From: VAZQ01 sp963835165
GTDB lineage: Bacteria; Pseudomonadota; Alphaproteobacteria; Rhizobiales; Xanthobacteraceae
Reading direction: 5' to 3'
Assembly (NCBI GenBank): GCA_963835165.1
Contig: CAWIGD010000018.1
Span: 124,001 to 188,000 of the forward strand
Length of the DNA: 64,000 nucleotides
Position numbers and translations under genes: made by a program. Each line of letters opens with the position of its first letter. The stretch's first letter is position 1. Positions 1-8,181 of this stretch are shown in pieces. A model generated the notes under the pieces. That model was not told where the DNA came from. It saw only the letters and a program-made list of their open reading frames with translations, and did no database searches.

Positions 1-661
1 CCAATGTGGTGAAGGTCTTCGATGAGACGATGAACATCGTTTCCGCCGCATCGAGATCGCGTGTCGCTTCGACGAAATCGGTGCCGTCAACGTTGGACAC
101 GAAGCGAAACGTCATGGCGCGGTCGCTGTAATACTTGAGCGCCTCATATGCCATTACCGGCCCGAGATCGGATCCGCCGATGCCGATATTGACGATATTG
201 CGAATGCGTTTTCCGCTGTGGCCTTTCCATTGGCCGGTGCGGACGCGATTGGCGAAGTCGGCCATCTTTTCGAGCACGGCGTGAACTTCCGGCACGACGT
301 TCCTGCCGTCGACCACGATGGATGCGCCTTTTGGCGCACGCAGCGCCACATGCAGCACGGCCCGATTTTCCGTGACGTTGATCTTATCGCCGCGAAACAT
401 CGCGTCGATCCTGGCGCGCAGACCGGATTGTTCGGCGAGCTCGATGAGCAGCTTGAGCGTTTCGTCGTTGATGCGATTTTTCGAGTAATCGAGGTAGACG
501 CCGGCCGCCTCCGCAGTCATCCGCTCCCCGCGCGTCGGATCATCGGCGAACAGCTTGCGCAGGTGCAGGTCCCGCACGGTCTCATAGTGATCGGCAAGGG
601 CCTGCCATGCCGCGTGTCTGCTCGTAGATCGCGCGCGAGAGTTTTCCGATGGTGCGGCCAT
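1..661 (-). CDS. pgi: Glucose-6-phosphate isomerase, 3' end beyond the window
   Basis: Interconverts glucose 6-phosphate and fructose 6-phosphate in the cytoplasm. About 220 N-terminal residues are visible on the minus strand; the rest lies left of position 1. The phosphosugar-binding stretch NIGIGGSDLGP and, near the edge, VSSKTFTTL are classic Pgi motifs. I chose the ATG at 661 because an AAAGG box lies 9 bases upstream; an in-frame ATG at 670 is the alternative but touches that box. It is the last visible gene of a minus-strand run zwf-tal-glucokinase-pgi with short gaps, so it is probably co-transcribed and feeds hexose phosphate into the pentose phosphate and Entner-Doudoroff routes. Confidence 0.93.
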   Translation of the reverse strand, partial: MAAPSENSRARSTSRHAAWQALADHYETVRDLHLRKLFADDPTRGERMTAEAAGVYLDYSKNRINDETLKLLIELAEQSGLRARIDAMFRGDKINVTENRAVLHVALRAPKGASIVVDGRNVVPEVHAVLEKMADFANRVRTGQWKGHSGKRIRNIVNIGIGGSDLGPVMAYEALKYYSDRAMTFRFVSNVDGTDFVEATRDLDAAETMFIVSSKTFTTL

Positions 662-682
662 CTGCGGCATCCTTTCTGATCC

Positions 683-1453
683 TCAGCGCGTTTTTTCCGG
701 ACGGTTCTTGCTGGTCGGAGCAGCGTTCTCGTCTTCCCACAGCCGAAATCCACCGCGGAAGGCATTGGAGTTGTCGCCCGCGCGACATTGTGGCGGCAGC
801 GCCTCGAGCTTGGCCACGTTGCCTCCTCCGATCACCGTATCGTCGGGCTCCAGTGCGGCGATCAGGCGCGTTACCACGTCCGTGACGTTACGCCGCCATT
901 TCTTCTTGCCGAAGCGTTCCAGGCCCGCCCGGCCGACATAGTCTTCATAGGTGCCTTTCTTGTAGGGCAGGTGACCGAGCTCCATGGGCTCCACGACGCC
1001 ATCGACGATCATGGCCGTTCCAAGCCCGGTTCCGAGGCCCAGAAACAGCATCTTGCCGCCTTTGTAGCTGCCCAATGCCTGCATGGCGGCGTCGTTGATG
1101 ACCTGCACCGGACGACCGAAGGCGGTCGCGAAATCGAACCCGACCCATCCGGACCCCAGATTGTGCGGTTCCGAAACGGGCCGCCCGCGCAGGACGGGCC
1201 CTGGATATCCGATCGACACCAGGTCGTGCATCCATCCGGCGGCCAGCTTCTTGACCTCGGAAACCATCCGCCTGGGCGTCATCGTCGGTCCGGATGGAAA
1301 TGATCGATGTTCCGTCTGCCCGGTGGCGAGGATCTTGACCGAGGTCCCGCCCACGTCGATGACCAGCACGTTCCTCGACGGGGGCTTGCCTGCGACAGCG
1401 GTTCGAGGTCGTCGCGCGGTCTTGCGCTTGCGGGCGCGCGGCTTCGATGTCAC
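683..1453 (-). CDS. ppgK: ROK-family polyphosphate-type glucokinase
   Basis: A 256-residue sugar kinase predicted to phosphorylate glucose, probably with polyphosphate as donor. The N-terminal phosphate loop reads VIDVGGTSVKI (about residues 31-41), followed by GLGTGLGTAMI, ELGHLPYKKG and VIGGGNVAKL. It lacks the Cys-rich zinc motif of classical ROK kinases and repressors, as polyphosphate glucokinases do. The first 28 residues are very basic (RKRKTARRPR). The start is a GTG at 1453, five bases from the tal stop, with no strong ribosome site, which suggests translational coupling. A later start closer to the VLVIDVGG strand is possible. Donor preference (ATP or polyphosphate) is inferred from family resemblance, so the symbol is tentative. 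Confidence 0.82.
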   Translation of the reverse strand: MTSKPRARKRKTARRPRTAVAGKPPSRNVLVIDVGGTSVKILATGQTEHRSFPSGPTMTPRRMVSEVKKLAAGWMHDLVSIGYPGPVLRGRPVSEPHNLGSGWVGFDFATAFGRPVQVINDAAMQALGSYKGGKMLFLGLGTGLGTAMIVDGVVEPMELGHLPYKKGTYEDYVGRAGLERFGKKKWRRNVTDVVTRLIAALEPDDTVIGGGNVAKLEALPPQCRAGDNSNAFRGGFRLWEDENAAPTSKNRPEKTR

Positions 1454-1457
1454 GGCG

Positions 1458-2543
1458 TCAGCTCGCTCGCTTGAGGACGTCCGATTTGGACCCGATCACG
1501 CCCATCAAGTCGTTCCACGACGTGACGAACGAGGCGGCGCCTTCGTCCTGCAGCCGGGCCGCCAGCGCCTTGACGTCGATCTTCGCGGCGGCGAACCGTG
1601 CCAGCACCTCTTCGCCGTCGCCGCCGTCGACGGCCATCGCCGGCTGGCTGCTGCCGGTTTCGGCAAGCGCTTTCAGCGTGCCCTCGGGCATGGTGTTCAC
1701 GGTGAACGGTGCGGCCAGCGCCGTGATGTAGAGGGTCACCGAAGCCTTCGGATCCTTGGTCCCGGTGCTGGCCCACAACAGGCGTTGCGGCCGGGCGCCG
1801 GCATTGTACGCGCGCATCCAGCGCGGCGACCTCAGCAGGTCGAGATAGGCCTTGTAGGTCCGCTTGGCGACGGCGATGCCGAGCTGGTTGTTGAGTGCCT
1901 CGGGCACCTTGCCGGCCACTGCGACATCCCAGCGGCTGATGAAGACGGATGCCACCGAGCCGACATCGGGCGGCAATCCCGCTTCGATGCGCCGCTCGAT
2001 TCCGCGCATGAAGGCATCGGCAGCCGCCAGATACTGATCATCGGAGAACAACAGCGTGACGTTGACCGGCACGCCTGCAAAGATCGCCTCTTCGATGGCC
2101 GGCAGACCTTCTGGCGTGCCGGGGATCTTGATCAGAAGATTGGGCCGTCGCGCCCGCGCATGCAGTTCCTTGGCCACGGCAATCGTCGATTTGGTGTCGT
2201 GCGCCAGCAGCGGCGACACTTCGAGCGAAACCCAACCATCCACGCCACAGGTCCGATCGTGAACCGGCCGGAACAGGTCGGCGGCTTGCGTAAGGTCTTC
2301 CAGCGCCAGCTCGAAGAACAGCTTCTCCCCCGACTTGCCTTCCGCGAGCTTGCCTTTGATCGCATCATCGTAGTCGCTGCTGTTCTTGATCGCGTGGTCG
2401 AAGATCGTCGGGTTGGATGTCAGCCCGGTGACCGACAACTCGTCGATATAGCGGCGGAGCACGCCGGTCTTCAACAAGTTGCGCGTGATGTTGTCGAGCC
2501 AGAGGCTCTGGCCCAGGTCGTGCAGGATTTGAGCGGCTTTCAT
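1458..2543 (-). CDS. tal: Transaldolase
   Basis: Transfers a dihydroxyacetone unit between sedoheptulose 7-phosphate and glyceraldehyde 3-phosphate in the non-oxidative pentose phosphate pathway. The 361-residue length and motifs fit the longer TalB/Tal family often found beside zwf: GLTSNPTIFDHAI near the N-terminus and the Schiff-base lysine strand LLIKIPGTPEG in mid-protein. The ATG at 2543 has a GAGGTG box five bases upstream. It lies 83 bases downstream of zwf and four bases upstream of the glucokinase gene, consistent with one operon. Confidence 0.95.
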   Translation of the reverse strand: MKAAQILHDLGQSLWLDNITRNLLKTGVLRRYIDELSVTGLTSNPTIFDHAIKNSSDYDDAIKGKLAEGKSGEKLFFELALEDLTQAADLFRPVHDRTCGVDGWVSLEVSPLLAHDTKSTIAVAKELHARARRPNLLIKIPGTPEGLPAIEEAIFAGVPVNVTLLFSDDQYLAAADAFMRGIERRIEAGLPPDVGSVASVFISRWDVAVAGKVPEALNNQLGIAVAKRTYKAYLDLLRSPRWMRAYNAGARPQRLLWASTGTKDPKASVTLYITALAAPFTVNTMPEGTLKALAETGSSQPAMAVDGGDGEEVLARFAAAKIDVKALAARLQDEGAASFVTSWNDLMGVIGSKSDVLKRAS

Positions 2544-2626
2544 GTTTTCACCTCATCGCGTCCCTGGTTCCGGTCATTGCCGTTCAACCGTTTCGGCGGA
2601 GCCGTCGTCGTCGCACGGGCACCTGG

Positions 2627-4213
2627 TCATGTGGTGCGCTTCGGGTTCGGGTGGCCCGACTCGATCGAGAGCCATGCGCGTCCGTCGCGCGCGATCAGAC
2701 GATCGGCGGCGTCGGGGCCGGCGGTGCCCGCCGCGTAATTGGGAAAATCGCTGGCGGAATCGCGTGCCCAGGAATCGAGAAGGCCCTGGACGGGACGCCA
2801 GGCCGCCTCGACCGTATCGGCCCGCTGGAACAGCGTGGCATCGCCGATCAGACAATCGTAAAGCAGAGTCTCATAGCCCACGGCGGCAAGCGGCGCGAAA
2901 TAGTCGCGGTAGGCGAAGTCCATTTCCACACCATCGATCTCGATCTCGGAGCCGGGCCGCTTGGCGCTGAAACTGATCGACAGCCCTTCATCCGGCTGGA
3001 TGCGGAGCGTCAGGATGTTCGGGGGCAGCCGCTCGACCGGGGTATCGCGAAAGAGCGAGTAGGGAGCCTGACGGAACTGCACCGCGATCTCGGTGGTGCG
3101 GGTGGAAAGCGCTTTCCCGGTCCGCAGATAGAAGGGAACGCCGGCCCAGCGCCAGTTGTCGATTCCGAGCTTGACCGCCACATAGGTTTCCGTCTGGGAA
3201 TCCGGCGCGACATCGGGCTCTTGCCGGTAATCCCGGACTTTGCGGCCAAGGACCTCCCCGCTGCCGTACTGGCCGCGGACTGCGTCCTCCAGCGAGACAG
3301 GACGGATCGCCTCGAACAACTCCGTCTTCTTGGCGCGCACGGCATCGGCATCGAACGAGATCGGCGGCTCCATTCCGATCATGGCGAGGAGCTGGAACAG
3401 ATGATTCGGCACCATGTCGCGTAACGCCCCGGTGCGTTCGTAGAAGCGGCCGCGGCCCTCGACGCCCACGGTCTCGGCGGCGGTGATCTGCACGTGGTCG
3501 ATATGGTCGCGGTTCCAAAGCGGCTCGAAGATGCCGTTGGCGAACCGCAGCACCATGATGTTCTGGACCGTTTCCTTGCCGAGGAAATGGTCGATCCGAT
3601 AGATCTGGTCTTCGGACAGGATCTTGAGGATCTGCGCATTGAGGGCCTCCGCCGATGCAAGGTCGTGCCCGAAGGGTTTTTCGACGATCACGTGCCGCCA
3701 CGCTCGCTCCGATTGCCGGGTGAGGCCCGAGCGGCCAAGCTGTTCGATCACCGGGCCGAAGAATCGCTCGGACACCGCCAGATAGAACAGCACATTGCCC
3801 GTATCCTTCTGCCGCACCTCCGGATCCATCAACAGCTTCCCGAGCTGGCTGTAGGTCTCGGGCTGGGTGAAGTCGCCGCACATGTAGTGCATGCGGTGAA
3901 CGAGCCACGACCAAGCCTGTTCGTCGATCGACGCGACCTGCTGCTCGTGCCCGCCGCCGCGCGCGAACGCCTGCATCATCTCGGTCAGGCTTTGGCGCCA
4001 TTGCTCGGTGGTCTGTTCGTTGTGATCGATGCCGATGATGGCGAAGTCGTCCGGAAGCTTTCCGGCTCTCACGAGATTGTAGAGGGCCGGCACCACGAGA
4101 CGCTTGGTCAGATCGCCGCCGGCGCCGAAAATCGTCAGGGTCGCGGGTGGCGCCCGATGGCCGGATAGGCTCTTCGCCACGGTGTCCGCGGCTTCCGCTA
4201 CCATGGTCGTCAC
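2627..4213 (-). CDS. zwf: Glucose-6-phosphate 1-dehydrogenase
   Basis: Oxidises glucose 6-phosphate to 6-phosphogluconolactone with NADP, the entry to the oxidative pentose phosphate and Entner-Doudoroff pathways. The protein has 528 residues. The nucleotide-binding segment TIFGAGGDLTKRLVVPALYN and the active-site signature RIDHFLGKETVQN are both present. The start is taken as GTG 4213 because a GGAG box lies about 8 bases upstream; ATG 4204, three codons later, is also possible. It is the first gene of the minus-strand operon zwf-tal-ppgK-pgi. The promoter must lie in the gap upstream of 4213. Confidence 0.96.
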   Translation of the reverse strand: MTTMVAEAADTVAKSLSGHRAPPATLTIFGAGGDLTKRLVVPALYNLVRAGKLPDDFAIIGIDHNEQTTEQWRQSLTEMMQAFARGGGHEQQVASIDEQAWSWLVHRMHYMCGDFTQPETYSQLGKLLMDPEVRQKDTGNVLFYLAVSERFFGPVIEQLGRSGLTRQSERAWRHVIVEKPFGHDLASAEALNAQILKILSEDQIYRIDHFLGKETVQNIMVLRFANGIFEPLWNRDHIDHVQITAAETVGVEGRGRFYERTGALRDMVPNHLFQLLAMIGMEPPISFDADAVRAKKTELFEAIRPVSLEDAVRGQYGSGEVLGRKVRDYRQEPDVAPDSQTETYVAVKLGIDNWRWAGVPFYLRTGKALSTRTTEIAVQFRQAPYSLFRDTPVERLPPNILTLRIQPDEGLSISFSAKRPGSEIEIDGVEMDFAYRDYFAPLAAVGYETLLYDCLIGDATLFQRADTVEAAWRPVQGLLDSWARDSASDFPNYAAGTAGPDAADRLIARDGRAWLSIESGHPNPKRTT

Positions 4214-4572
4214 TGCAGGCGCTCCCGGTGGCGCGTCTCGATCGGTGGTTCTGAAGCACGAGGGACGCGCGTGCCTTCTCGGTCCATGTTGGCTCTTTTC
4301 CCTGCCATCGGCATCCCGCTTTGTCAGGATCCATATGTCGAGGAATACTTAGGTCACGCAACGCCCGGACGATGGTCAGGTACGGCTCGCCAAGACGACT
4401 GTGTGCCAACGCTTCTCTGTTTTTATCACAACAGTGTGATGTCCGCCGTCAGCGTTGCCGGCGAATTCCCCTCAGCATACACCATCGTCGCGGCAGCCGT
4501 ACCACGTGTGCGTGGCAAGAGATGGACCGCGAGCACCGTGCTCTTCGCCCCCGCGAACTCTTGGCGAGCGTC
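4214..4572. other. Intergenic, promoter region of the zwf operon
   Basis: No convincing gene is present in this 359-base gap between the methyltransferase stop and the zwf start; both neighbours are on the minus strand. It contains a perfect palindrome with half sites ATCACA and TGTGAT separated by ACAG, at 4425-4440, about 212 bases upstream of zwf. Confidence 0.6.
4425..4440. promoter_or_regulatory. Palindrome ATCACA-N4-TGTGAT, possible operator
   Basis: A perfect 16-base dyad upstream of zwf. Its half sites point the opposite way to those of the Crp-like boxes elsewhere in the window (TCAC-N6-GTGA rather than TGTGA-N6-TCACA), so it is probably a different regulator's site, or chance. Confidence 0.3.
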
Positions 4573-5316
4573 TCACCCGTCGAAGCGGAACAGCCGGAAG
4601 AAGTCGGTGGGATCGACGAAGACTTGCCGAGCGTCACCGAAGCCAGCCTGGCGGCCGAGATCACACCATCCGGCTGCGGTCTCGGGAAAGTCGCATGTGG
4701 TGACGTGATGCCAGATCTGGTCCCATTCGGCCGGCGTCAATACGCTCCATAGGGGCTTGTTCGTCCGTGCAAAACGATCGAGCCACGCGGTCCGATCCTC
4801 ATCGGCCCGTCGCGTCGGTTCGTAGAGGAGGAAAATCCCGCGCGCACCGGTGGCGCCGCGGATCGCCTTCATCAGGCCAAGCTTGTCGTGGGTCGAGAGG
4901 TGATGGATCGACAGGCTGCACCACGCCGCGTCGGCATGCTCCGGCCTCCGCATCATGGCCTCAACGAAATCGCGGTGATCGAGATCGACCTCGAAAGGCA
5001 GCCCGGCAAGGTTGGCGGCGGCGAGCTCGAGGGCTGCTTGTGACAGGTCGATGCCGTGATAGTGGCGGACCTGGGTTCCGGGCAGTGCTGCCTTCATCAG
5101 ACTGGCATCGCCGCAGGCGATGTCGAGAAAGCTGAAGGGCGCTTTGAAGACGTCGTTCAGGGTCGCTCGAAGGATATTCCCGATTTCGCGGTGAGCCAGG
5201 ACACCACTTTCGACCAGCTTGCGGTAAGTGCCCCACTGTTCCTGAAACTGGGCCAGCGCGGCGGCGTCCACGACCGCGCCGCCGGGTTGAAATTGGTGAA
5301 TATGAACGTTTACCAA
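4573..5316 (-). CDS. Class I SAM-dependent methyltransferase
   Basis: A 247-residue Rossmann-fold methyltransferase of unknown substrate. Motif I is FLDIACGDASLM at about residues 62-73, followed by the ribose-binding acidic strand YHGIDLSQAAL. CSLSIHHLSTHDK and LLYEPTRR match the post-motif strands of small-molecule methyltransferases. The start is a TTG at 5316 with a GAGGAGG ribosome site 8 bases upstream; no better ATG lies near. It stands alone on the minus strand between the zwf operon and a DUF6481 gene. I cannot infer the substrate. Confidence 0.82.
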   Translation of the reverse strand: MVNVHIHQFQPGGAVVDAAALAQFQEQWGTYRKLVESGVLAHREIGNILRATLNDVFKAPFSFLDIACGDASLMKAALPGTQVRHYHGIDLSQAALELAAANLAGLPFEVDLDHRDFVEAMMRRPEHADAAWCSLSIHHLSTHDKLGLMKAIRGATGARGIFLLYEPTRRADEDRTAWLDRFARTNKPLWSVLTPAEWDQIWHHVTTCDFPETAAGWCDLGRQAGFGDARQVFVDPTDFFRLFRFDG

Positions 5317-5508
5317 GGCCGCTGCCTCCTCACCAAAACAGGTCGAACCGCAAGGAAATGCCGTTCGGGGAAAATCCGGAATTCGGTTCGATTTTCACCT
5401 GTGCGGGGCGAAGGCCGCCGCGAGGAGGGGTGTTTGCGATCGAAATTGTCGTTCCGGCATGAGCGCGGCTCCGGACTACTGTTGCTTAATCGCCCCCGGA
5501 CTGAAGGT

Positions 5509-5904
5509 CTAACCCTTCCGGCGCTGCTTTTTTGCTGCCTTGCGCGCCTTATACCGCTCGTCGCGGGCGGCCTTTTGCTCGGCCAAGGCAGCCGCCTCGC
5601 GCTCGGCTTGCTCGGCGGCGGCCCGTGCCGCCATTTCCGCGGCTTCCCGTTCGGCCTTCTCGGCGAGCGCGGCGGCACGGGCCGCTTGCTCGGCCAGTTC
5701 GGCTTCATGCGCCCGCTTCGCGGCTTCCCGTTGAGCGGCGCGAGCGGTTCGTTCCGCGAGCATGGCTTCTCTTGCCGCCCGACGCTCTACGACCGCCGGA
5801 TCGTCGGGGCCCGGGCTGGCGCGGAATTTCTCCAGCATCGCCTTTTTTGCCTCCGCGGAGGCGTTCTGGCGTTCTTGCAGATTGGGGAGCACGTTCCTTC
5901 GCAT
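5509..5904 (-). CDS. DUF6481 family Ala/Glu/Arg-rich protein
   Basis: A 131-residue, highly charged, probably helical protein common in rhizobia. It begins with a conserved-looking segment QERQNASAEAKKAMLEKFR, then PDDPAVVERRAAREAM, then a long Ala/Glu/Arg coiled-coil-like repeat, and ends in a basic tail KARKAAKKQRRKG. Its function is unknown; resemblance to DUF6481 is from memory of the family. An ATG at 5917 with a strong GAGGA box lies in a different frame, so either the true start is ATG 5904 or one base is extra near the start (see findings). Confidence 0.72.
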   Translation of the reverse strand: MRRNVLPNLQERQNASAEAKKAMLEKFRASPGPDDPAVVERRAAREAMLAERTARAAQREAAKRAHEAELAEQAARAAALAEKAEREAAEMAARAAAEQAEREAAALAEQKAARDERYKARKAAKKQRRKG

Positions 5905-6047
5905 TTTCGAATCTCATTTCCTCTAGTTCAGAAAGGGGCCGGCCCGTGAGTGGATGGATCAATCGAGGCCAGCGCGCAAGCGATCTTTGGCGTTGCCGAT
6001 GTCACGGGGACGGCGTCACCTGAGCCGGATCGAGGGAGATTTTGGTC

Positions 6048-6452
6048 ATGAAAATCGATGGCGGCTGCCACTGCGGTTACATCACCTATGCGGCCGAGGC
6101 TGACCCGGAAAGAACCACCATCTGCCATTGCACCGACTGCCAGCGTCTCTCCGGATCGGCATTTCGTGTCGTCGTCCGCGTCCCCGGCGACACATTCAAG
6201 ATCACCGCCGGTGAGCCGACCATCTATGTAAAGACCGCCGAAAGCGGCGCAAGACGAGTGCAAGGATTCTGCCCTCGATGTGGAACACCAATTTACTCGA
6301 CCGCCGAAGGCGACGGGCCGAAATTCTTCTCCATCCGTGTAGGGACCGTCCGCCAACGTGCTGCGCTTGTGCCGCAGCTGCAGATCTGGTCTCGCTCACA
6401 ACTAGGCTGGGTGACCGATCTCGCCTCCATTCGCAGGCTGGAAACGCAGTGA
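6048..6452 (+). CDS. GFA-family (glutathione-dependent formaldehyde-activating enzyme-like) zinc protein
   Basis: A 134-residue cytoplasmic protein with the zinc-binding cysteine pattern of the GFA/CENP-V fold: GGCHCG near the N-terminus, ICHCTDCQRLSGS about residues 28-40, and FCPRCGTPIYS about residue 75. Most family members are not proven formaldehyde enzymes, so the biochemical role is open. The ATG at 6048 is chosen because GAGGGAGA lies about 9 bases upstream; a TTG two codons earlier is possible but lacks spacing. It is monocistronic by position, divergent from the DUF6481 gene. Confidence 0.88.
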   Translation: MKIDGGCHCGYITYAAEADPERTTICHCTDCQRLSGSAFRVVVRVPGDTFKITAGEPTIYVKTAESGARRVQGFCPRCGTPIYSTAEGDGPKFFSIRVGTVRQRAALVPQLQIWSRSQLGWVTDLASIRRLETQ

Positions 6453-6760
6453 GTTACGGTGCCTTGATAGGATGCGAGGAATCAGTTCAGACGCCTGCGG
6501 GTGCTTCGAGGAAGTCCGCATGCATTTCTCTTAGGCAAGGCAGCCCAAGAAGCAAGCATGTGCCGTGGAGATCAGCCCTCGCCGGGCTTGGCGTATTAAC
6601 GAATAAATTACGCACGCTCGGCCTCGATACGTTGCGCGACGCTTTTGTGAATCGAGAGCACATCAAACGTCACGTTAGCGTGATTCCACTCGCGGCTTTG
6701 TGTCTGGCCGGTCAGCGCCAAACCGGCAACCCTGCCGGCGCACAAACGGGAGACCGTATC
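6453..6760. other. Intergenic, upstream of a small conserved gene
   Basis: This 308-base gap holds no recognisable gene. It contains a dyad TCACG-TTAG-CGTGA at 6670-6683, about 78 bases upstream of the next ATG, of the same TCAC-N6-GTGA form as the dyad upstream of zwf. Confidence 0.5.
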
Positions 6761-6973
6761 ATGCCGAGCTACAGTCCAGAACTCATCCAAACCATGCGGG
6801 CAGCCCTCGATGAGGTGATGACCAAGATTCCTCTGGACCAGGCAACGCCGGCAATCAAGGCGCATATGGCTGAGTTCATTTTGAAGGCGGCCGCGGAGGG
6901 CCAAACCAGTTACGACGGATTGTTGGCCGCGGCATCGGACAACATTCAAGCAATTCTTTCGGTGCTGACGTGA
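6761..6973 (+). CDS. Conserved 70-residue protein of unknown function
   Basis: A short, soluble, mostly helical protein starting MPSYSPELIQTMRAALDEV and containing AIKAHMAEFILKAAAEGQT. I recognise it as a small protein type seen repeatedly in Bradyrhizobium-like genomes, without a known role. The reading frame is open well upstream, but the family-like N-terminus and the following composition favour the ATG at 6761. No signal peptide or metal motif is visible. Confidence 0.68.
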   Translation: MPSYSPELIQTMRAALDEVMTKIPLDQATPAIKAHMAEFILKAAAEGQTSYDGLLAAASDNIQAILSVLT

Positions 6974-7412
6974 ATCAGTGCGGAAGCGGTCGCGCAATGA
7001 CGGGCCGGACCCGGAGCGTCGATAGCTGCCGCTGATCCGCCGCTCCTCCCGATCTCATGGGACAGTGCGGGACATCTCGTCTCCCCCTGATGCGGTTCAG
7101 GCAGATCAAGCTCGTCGGGGCGCGAGCGGGGATGGCGCAACCTGCCCAGGCATCGGCTGCGATTCCCGCAAGACCCGGTTTTCTTCGAGGCTGCGGGACG
7201 TCGACTGCACGGGCGAATTTGAATGGGGTGCTCGGAAGCAATTGGAATCCCGGCCCCTGAGCAACGACACGACGTCTCCGTTGGGGGGGCGCTTTTGGGC
7301 GGGTTAGTGGGCACATTCCGGCGCCCCTGCAGCCCCACGGTCGGTTTTGTTTGCGGTCGCTCACTGCATGTGTTTCCCTCTGCCCCCGGCTCCGTTAGCG
7401 ACGTGGGGTGCG
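6974..7412. other. Intergenic, no gene seen
   Basis: This 439-base gap lies between the small conserved gene and the Crp/Fnr regulator. Short open frames on both strands lack ribosome sites and protein-like composition. No TGTGA-N6-TCACA box is visible here, so I see no evidence of autoregulation. Confidence 0.5.
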
Positions 7413-8108
7413 ATGGCAAAATCGACTTTTCCCCTGGACAGCTTGCTGACTGCCCTTCCCGCGGACCTTTCAAGCGCCCTATTCGCGAAAGCGCACGAGA
7501 TGTCACTTGCGGCCGATCAGATCGTGTTTCTGGCCGGGGATGCGGGCGACGGTTGTTACAGGATCGAAGATGGCTTGCTGAAGGTGAGCGTCTCCGCGGC
7601 AGCGGGAGGGGAACGGATCCTCGCGATTCTGGGAGCTGGCTCCATCGTCGGCGAGCTCTCGATGATCGATGGTGCGCCGCGGTCCGCTTCCGTCTCGGCG
7701 CTTCGCGACTCGAAGCTCAGATTTGTAAGCCGCGCTGCCTTCGAGTCGTTCGGCCGCTCCAACCCGGACGTCTACCGACACGTGATGATCTTGCTGGCAC
7801 GCCGACTGCGAGACACCAACGACGCGCTCGCAGCGACAAGTTTTCTACCGGTCAAGGGACGCGTGGCCCGGGCACTACTCAACCTCGCTGAAGCCTTTGG
7901 TCGCGACGTCGGCGGCGGCCGCATCGTCCTGCGGCAGAAGGTCACGCAAAGCGACCTCGCTGCAATGGCCGGCATCGCACGGGAAAATGTCAGCCGCATC
8001 CTCAAGGAGTGGATGGACCGTTCATTCGTCAGCCGCCTCGCCGGCTACTACTGCCTGGAAAACAGAGCCGCCATCGAACGGGAAGCCGATCCGGACGGCG
8101 ATCAATGA
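7413..8108 (+). CDS. Crp/Fnr-family transcriptional regulator
   Basis: A 231-residue DNA-binding regulator with an N-terminal cyclic-nucleotide-type beta-roll and a C-terminal winged helix. The phosphate-binding cassette reads VGELSMIDGAPRSASVSA (about 79-96), retaining the Glu81 and Arg90-Ser91 that in E. coli CRP contact cAMP. The helix-turn-helix is QSDLAAMAGIARENVSRILK (about 179-198). In its recognition helix Arg190, Glu191 and Arg195 align with CRP Arg180, Glu181 and Arg185, which read TGTGA half sites. No Fnr-type N-terminal cysteine cluster is seen. ATG 7413 is chosen; an upstream extension to 7347 would add 22 residues with no homology. Ligand and targets are inferred. Confidence 0.87.
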   Translation: MAKSTFPLDSLLTALPADLSSALFAKAHEMSLAADQIVFLAGDAGDGCYRIEDGLLKVSVSAAAGGERILAILGAGSIVGELSMIDGAPRSASVSALRDSKLRFVSRAAFESFGRSNPDVYRHVMILLARRLRDTNDALAATSFLPVKGRVARALLNLAEAFGRDVGGGRIVLRQKVTQSDLAAMAGIARENVSRILKEWMDRSFVSRLAGYYCLENRAAIEREADPDGDQ

Positions 8109-8181
8109 GGACATCCGGCCGACGCATGGCGGCGGCCAGCGACGCGATTCACGTCTGAGCCAGCAAGAGGTCGGCCACGGA

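Noticed and set aside
1083..2738. Long plus-strand open frame of 551 codons
   Set aside because: It lies antisense to tal and the glucokinase gene, is Arg/His-rich and has no family-like motif; it reflects the high GC content.
2988..4409. Second long minus-strand frame over zwf
   Set aside because: It is the neighbouring frame of zwf with Arg-rich composition; the zwf frame has all catalytic motifs.
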